Shown here: piece by piece, positions 13,079-13,446 of the stretch
How positions within the stretch are numbered: the first letter of the stretch is position 1
Layout: every line of letters begins with the position of its first letter
Assembly (NCBI GenBank): GCA_023460935.1
Contig: JAEWOI010000003.1
Span: forward strand, 1 to 13,446
DNA: 13,446 nucleotides
Origin: Actinomycetes bacterium
Lineage (GTDB): Bacteria > Actinomycetota > Actinomycetes > Propionibacteriales > Propionibacteriaceae
Direction: 5' to 3'
Made by a program: the position numbers and the translations under genes
The notes under the pieces: generated by a model
Seen by the model: only the letters and a program-made list of their open reading frames with translations
Told to the model about the DNA's origin: nothing
The model's database searches: none

Positions 13079-13339
13079 ATGCGGATCGACGAGAGCGAGC
13101 TCAGCGGGGTGCTGAAGCGCCTGCGCCGCGCGCAGGGCCAGATCGGCGGAGTGATCCGGATGATCGAGGAGGGCCGTGACTGCACCGACATCGTCACCCA
13201 GCTGGCCGCGGTGTCCAAGGCGCTCGACCGGGCCGGCTTCGCCGTGATCGCCACCGGCCTGCGCCAGTGCCTCACCGAGGACCCCGACGGCGGTGTCGAC
13301 ACCGCCCAGCTGGAGAAGCTCTTCCTCTCCCTCGCCTGA
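13079..13339 (+). CDS. CsoR-family repressor, probably CstR-like persulfide sensor
   Basis: This 86-aa all-helical DUF156/CsoR-family regulator contains the family core LKRLRRAQGQIGGVIRMIEE followed by GRDCTDIVTQLAAV. In copper-sensing CsoR the ligands are Cys-His-Cys. Here the aligned residues are Cys35, Gly60 and Cys64 (TGLRQC), so the histidine is lost while both cysteines remain. That is the pattern of CstR-type persulfide sensors, and it excludes the FrmR and RcnR ligand sets, which keep the His. The start chosen is ATG 13079, with GGAGGAGG (13063-13070) 8 nt upstream. An ATGA junction at 13013 overlapping the thioredoxin stop is an in-frame alternative that would add 22 residues, but it has no SD. 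Autoregulation through 12609-12624 is likely. Confidence 0.8.
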   Translation: MRIDESELSGVLKRLRRAQGQIGGVIRMIEEGRDCTDIVTQLAAVSKALDRAGFAVIATGLRQCLTEDPDGGVDTAQLEKLFLSLA

Positions 13340-13350
13340 GCTGCTGCCGA

Positions 13351-13366
13351 GCCGTCGCGGGACGGC
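13351..13366 (+). terminator. Hairpin after the CsoR-family gene
   Basis: GCCGTC-GCGG-GACGGC is a perfect 6-bp stem with a 4-nt loop, beginning 11 nt after the stop codon. There is no T tract, so it may be a weak or Rho-assisted terminator, or chance in GC-rich DNA. Confidence 0.35.
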
Positions 13367-13395
13367 GCTCCAGCGATGGCGGCGGACCCCGACCA

Positions 13396-13440
13396 AACGC
13401 CGACGAAAGGTGCAGTAGCCCCCCGAAGGTGGTCGGCGTT
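13396..13440. repeat. Inverted repeat at the right edge
   Basis: AACGCCGAC (13396-13404) pairs with GTCGGCGTT (13432-13440) around a 27-nt interior that contains a CCCCCC run. No convincing ORF is seen in 13340-13446. It may be a bidirectional terminator, a dispersed intergenic repeat, or an element end cut by the window edge. Confidence 0.4.
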
Positions 13441-13446
13441 GGGACC

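Noticed and set aside
13079..13339. Copper-sensing CsoR assignment
   Set aside because: The histidine required for the Cys-His-Cys copper site is Gly60 here, and no copper ATPase or metallochaperone gene is nearby.
1..13446. CRISPR arrays, tRNA or rRNA genes, toxin-antitoxin or anti-phage modules
   Set aside because: No regularly spaced repeats, no cloverleaf or rRNA-like stretches and no such protein families were seen on either strand.

Overview
The window is very GC-rich, densely packed, high-GC Gram-positive (actinobacterial) type chromosomal DNA. Coding strands use G/C-ending codons throughout, GTG and TTG starts occur, stop/start overlaps of the GTGA type are common, the substrate-binding proteins are lipoproteins, and promoter-like -10 elements are of the TAnnnT type. 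The genus cannot be named from the sequence. There are no rRNA, tRNA or CRISPR features and no phage genes; the only mobile-element trace is at the left edge.

Layout. (1) 1-187: the 5' end of a probable IS30-like transposase gene running off the left edge on the minus strand, followed by a perfect 18-bp palindrome and short G-rich direct repeats. (2) 213-3132: a predicted promoter, a 26-codon apparently leaderless upstream ORF with tandem Cys codons near its end, mutually exclusive RNA pairings that can hide or free the next Shine-Dalgarno (SD), and a three-gene ABC importer of the sulfonate/taurine/nitrate class (lipoprotein, ATPase, permease). (3) 3158-7215, minus strand, read right to left: a ROK-family repressor, a LolA/RseB-like exported protein, a DrrA-type ABC ATPase and an ABC-2 permease. 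(4) 7216-11553, plus strand, divergent from the ROK gene: promoter and palindromic operator candidates, then a multiple-monosaccharide importer (mmsA ATPase, mmsB permease, chvE-like binding lipoprotein) ending in a strong UUCG-loop terminator. (5) 11585-12598: a zinc-dependent medium-chain dehydrogenase. (6) 12609-13339: a CsoR-family operator, a thioredoxin and a CsoR-family repressor whose ligand residues (Cys35, Gly60, Cys64) look like a persulfide sensor (CstR type) rather than a copper sensor. (7) 13340-13446: two inverted repeats and no gene.

How the parts work together (inference). The ROK repressor probably controls the sugar importer across the shared 236-bp intergenic region. The thioredoxin/CstR-like pair looks like a small autoregulated thiol or persulfide response unit. 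The first importer, if it carries organosulfur compounds, would be derepressed when cysteinyl-tRNA is scarce through the Cys-codon leader. That leader is the most interesting candidate for an undescribed regulatory system in the window. The other genes are recognisable families.
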